Shown here one piece after another: positions 32,363 to 33,886 of a DNA stretch of 33,886 nt (the first letter of the stretch is position 1; every line of letters begins with the position of its first letter). Made by a program: the position numbers and the translations under genes. The notes under the pieces are model-generated. The model saw only the letters and a program-made list of their open reading frames with translations. It was not told the origin of the DNA and searched no databases. The stretch spans positions 74,106-107,991 of the forward strand of contig DIPH01000002.1 of the NCBI GenBank assembly GCA_002424045.1. Direction: 5' to 3'. This stretch comes from Firmicutes bacterium UBA5493. Lineage in GTDB: Bacteria > Bacillota > Limnochordia > Darwinibacteriales > Darwinibacteriaceae.

Positions 32363-33862
32363 TCACGCAAACGCAGCCAACCGATCGAAGGACTCTCTGA
32401 GGGCTGGATACAGACCCTTGTAAACCTCATAGAGTTCTACATAGGTTTCGCGCCAGGCAGAATTGGGTTCCACCACCCGTTCTACGGAAATGATCAAATC
32501 GGAAGCCTCCAGAACGCTTGCGTAAACCCCGGCCCCCACTCCAGCTAAGATGGCTGCACCCAAGGCCGGACCTTCATCAACATTGATTTCCTCCAAAGCA
32601 AGACCTGTGGCGCTGGCTATGATCTCCTTCCAAAGAGGTGACTTAGCCCCTCCGCCTAAGGCCCTGATTGCTGTACCTTCCCAGCCCGCAGAACGAAGGA
32701 GTTCCACTGAATCGCAAAGACCAAAGGCCACGCCTTCCAAAACTGCACGGGTCAGCTCCCCTTCCCCATGGGTAGCGCTGAGTCCCACAAAGCTCCCCCT
32801 AGCATTGGCATCGCCATGGGGAGTCCGTTCCCCCGTCAAGTAGGGCAAGAAGACCAAGCCCCTGCTTCCGGGCGGAGCGTCTGCGGCTTTTTTGGTTAAG
32901 GCATCGTAGGGTTCAGATTCTAGGCCTAGTTGCTTTCGGAACCAATTCAACGATAAACCTGCAGAAAGCATGACTCCCATCATATAAAACTGACCAGGTA
33001 TGCAGCTGTTAAACATGTGTACGGTACCATGGGTAATCAGTCTTGGCTCCGCAAGATGGGCTAGAAGAACCCCACTTGTTCCCAAACTCATCATGCCCCG
33101 TCCCGGTGTAACAACTCCTGAACCAACGGCGCCGCAAGCATTGTCTGCGCCGCCCCCCACAACGGGGGTTCCTTCCTTGAGCCCAGTGAGATTGGCCACT
33201 TCAGCGCTAATGGTACCTGCTATTTCCCCAGATTCCACAATGGGAGGCAAGATGTCACTAGATAAATCGAGGGCCCCCAGAATCGGTTCCGACCATATTT
33301 GATTCCGGACATTCATCATGAGCATACCTGCTGCATCCGACACTTCCATGTGCAGATTACCAGTTAAGCGATAACGCACATAATCCTTGGGCAGCACCAA
33401 GTGCCGAACCTTGGCGAAGTTTTCCGGCTCGTGATTTCTAAGCCACAGCAGCTTAGGGAGTGTGAATCCTTCTAAAACGGGGTTACACACTTCTTCCAAG
33501 AGCACCTTGCGGTCTACCGTCTCTTCAATATAGCGGCACTCGGCGCTTGTACGCACATCATTCCAAAGTATAGCTGGTCTGATCACTTCGTGTTCGACAT
33601 CTAGAAAAACCGAACTATGCATCTGCCCCGAGAGACCGATTCCCAAAACCGTCTCCCCAGAGACATTACACTTCGACATCACGCCTTTGATGGCTGTGAT
33701 GGTTGCCTCCCACATATCCTCGGGGTTCTGTTCAGACCAACCGGGACGTGGTGAAAAAAGAGGATACTCCGTCGTAAAACTACCTGCAACATTACCACTT
33801 GTCCGCAGAAGCAGAGCCTTTACGGCCGAGGTTCCAATATCAATACCTAAGAGATAACCCAT
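32363..33862 (-). CDS. xylB: Xylulokinase-like FGGY family carbohydrate kinase
   Basis: This 499-residue kinase has XylB length and features. It has the phosphate loop LGIDIGTSAVKALL (Asp8), LSGQMHSSVFLD with the Met-His pair at 81-82, LWNDVRT (100-105), the catalytic Asp240 in GGGADNACGAVGSG, and GERTPHGDANARG. Xylulokinases phosphorylate D-xylulose, and the MH and WND motifs point to them over glycerol or gluconate kinases. Related FGGY members act on other ketoses, so the substrate is probable, not certain. The ATG follows GGAAGGTAGG. The bases just upstream (33886-33875, CTT GAA GCG TAG) may be the last codons of another gene of the same operon. Confidence 0.9.
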   Translation of the reverse strand: MGYLLGIDIGTSAVKALLLRTSGNVAGSFTTEYPLFSPRPGWSEQNPEDMWEATITAIKGVMSKCNVSGETVLGIGLSGQMHSSVFLDVEHEVIRPAILWNDVRTSAECRYIEETVDRKVLLEEVCNPVLEGFTLPKLLWLRNHEPENFAKVRHLVLPKDYVRYRLTGNLHMEVSDAAGMLMMNVRNQIWSEPILGALDLSSDILPPIVESGEIAGTISAEVANLTGLKEGTPVVGGGADNACGAVGSGVVTPGRGMMSLGTSGVLLAHLAEPRLITHGTVHMFNSCIPGQFYMMGVMLSAGLSLNWFRKQLGLESEPYDALTKKAADAPPGSRGLVFLPYLTGERTPHGDANARGSFVGLSATHGEGELTRAVLEGVAFGLCDSVELLRSAGWEGTAIRALGGGAKSPLWKEIIASATGLALEEINVDEGPALGAAILAGVGAGVYASVLEASDLIISVERVVEPNSAWRETYVELYEVYKGLYPALRESFDRLAAFA

Positions 33863-33886
33863 ATTCCTACCTTCCTACGCTTCAAG

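Overview
The window looks like a chromosomal segment of a Bacillota (Firmicutes)-type bacterium. The evidence is a Bacillus-style purine operon in overlapping order controlled by a guanine-type purine riboswitch, the small form of PurL, the clostridial/Bacillus PurF with an 11-residue propeptide and Fe-S cysteines, strong GGAGG-type ribosome sites and frequent GTG starts. Two details hint at a diderm or atypical lineage (inference only; Limnochordia-like is one possibility): the sugar-binding protein has a signal peptide without a lipobox cysteine, and a secreted CsgG/TolB-like + Ig-like protein ends in a beta-barrel-like segment. No tRNA, rRNA, CRISPR array, phage gene or insertion sequence was seen.

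Layout. (1) 1-8773, minus strand: purE-purB-purL-purF-purM-purN-purH-(purD start), behind a near-consensus promoter and a guanine riboswitch with a terminator. purK, purC, purS and purQ are not in the operon. (2) 8854-14327: a chemoreceptor with an extracytoplasmic CZB-like zinc-binding domain, a secreted CsgG/TolB-like + BIG2 protein, and a divergent membrane c-di-GMP phosphodiesterase with a degenerate GGDEF domain. (3) 14331-16127: a DUF2207 membrane protein with a glycine-rich tail. (4) 16211-19373: a carbohydrate ABC importer (binding protein and two permeases, no ATPase) behind a LacI-type operator. (5) 19475-21135: an AEC-family transporter and a divergent anchored beta-repeat protein. 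(6) 21195-23834: a feoA-feoB-feoC-like ferrous iron operon under a near-consensus promoter with a Fur box. (7) 24004-28870, plus strand: a three-gene operon encoding a fused iron-sulfur/FAD subunit, a DAO-type flavoprotein and an ALDH4A1-like P5C dehydrogenase. The best reading is proline oxidation to glutamate by a heteromeric dehydrogenase. (8) 28947-33862, minus strand: xylB-like kinase, PfkB kinase, Gfo/Idh/MocA dehydrogenase and a URO-D superfamily protein with methyltransferase-type zinc ligands, forming a sugar or polyol catabolic cluster that probably continues beyond the window.

The most distinctive parts are the fused proline dehydrogenase-like operon, the HxC...C URO-D protein in a sugar operon, the secreted CsgG/TolB-like-BIG2 protein beside a c-di-GMP enzyme, and the reduced purine operon.
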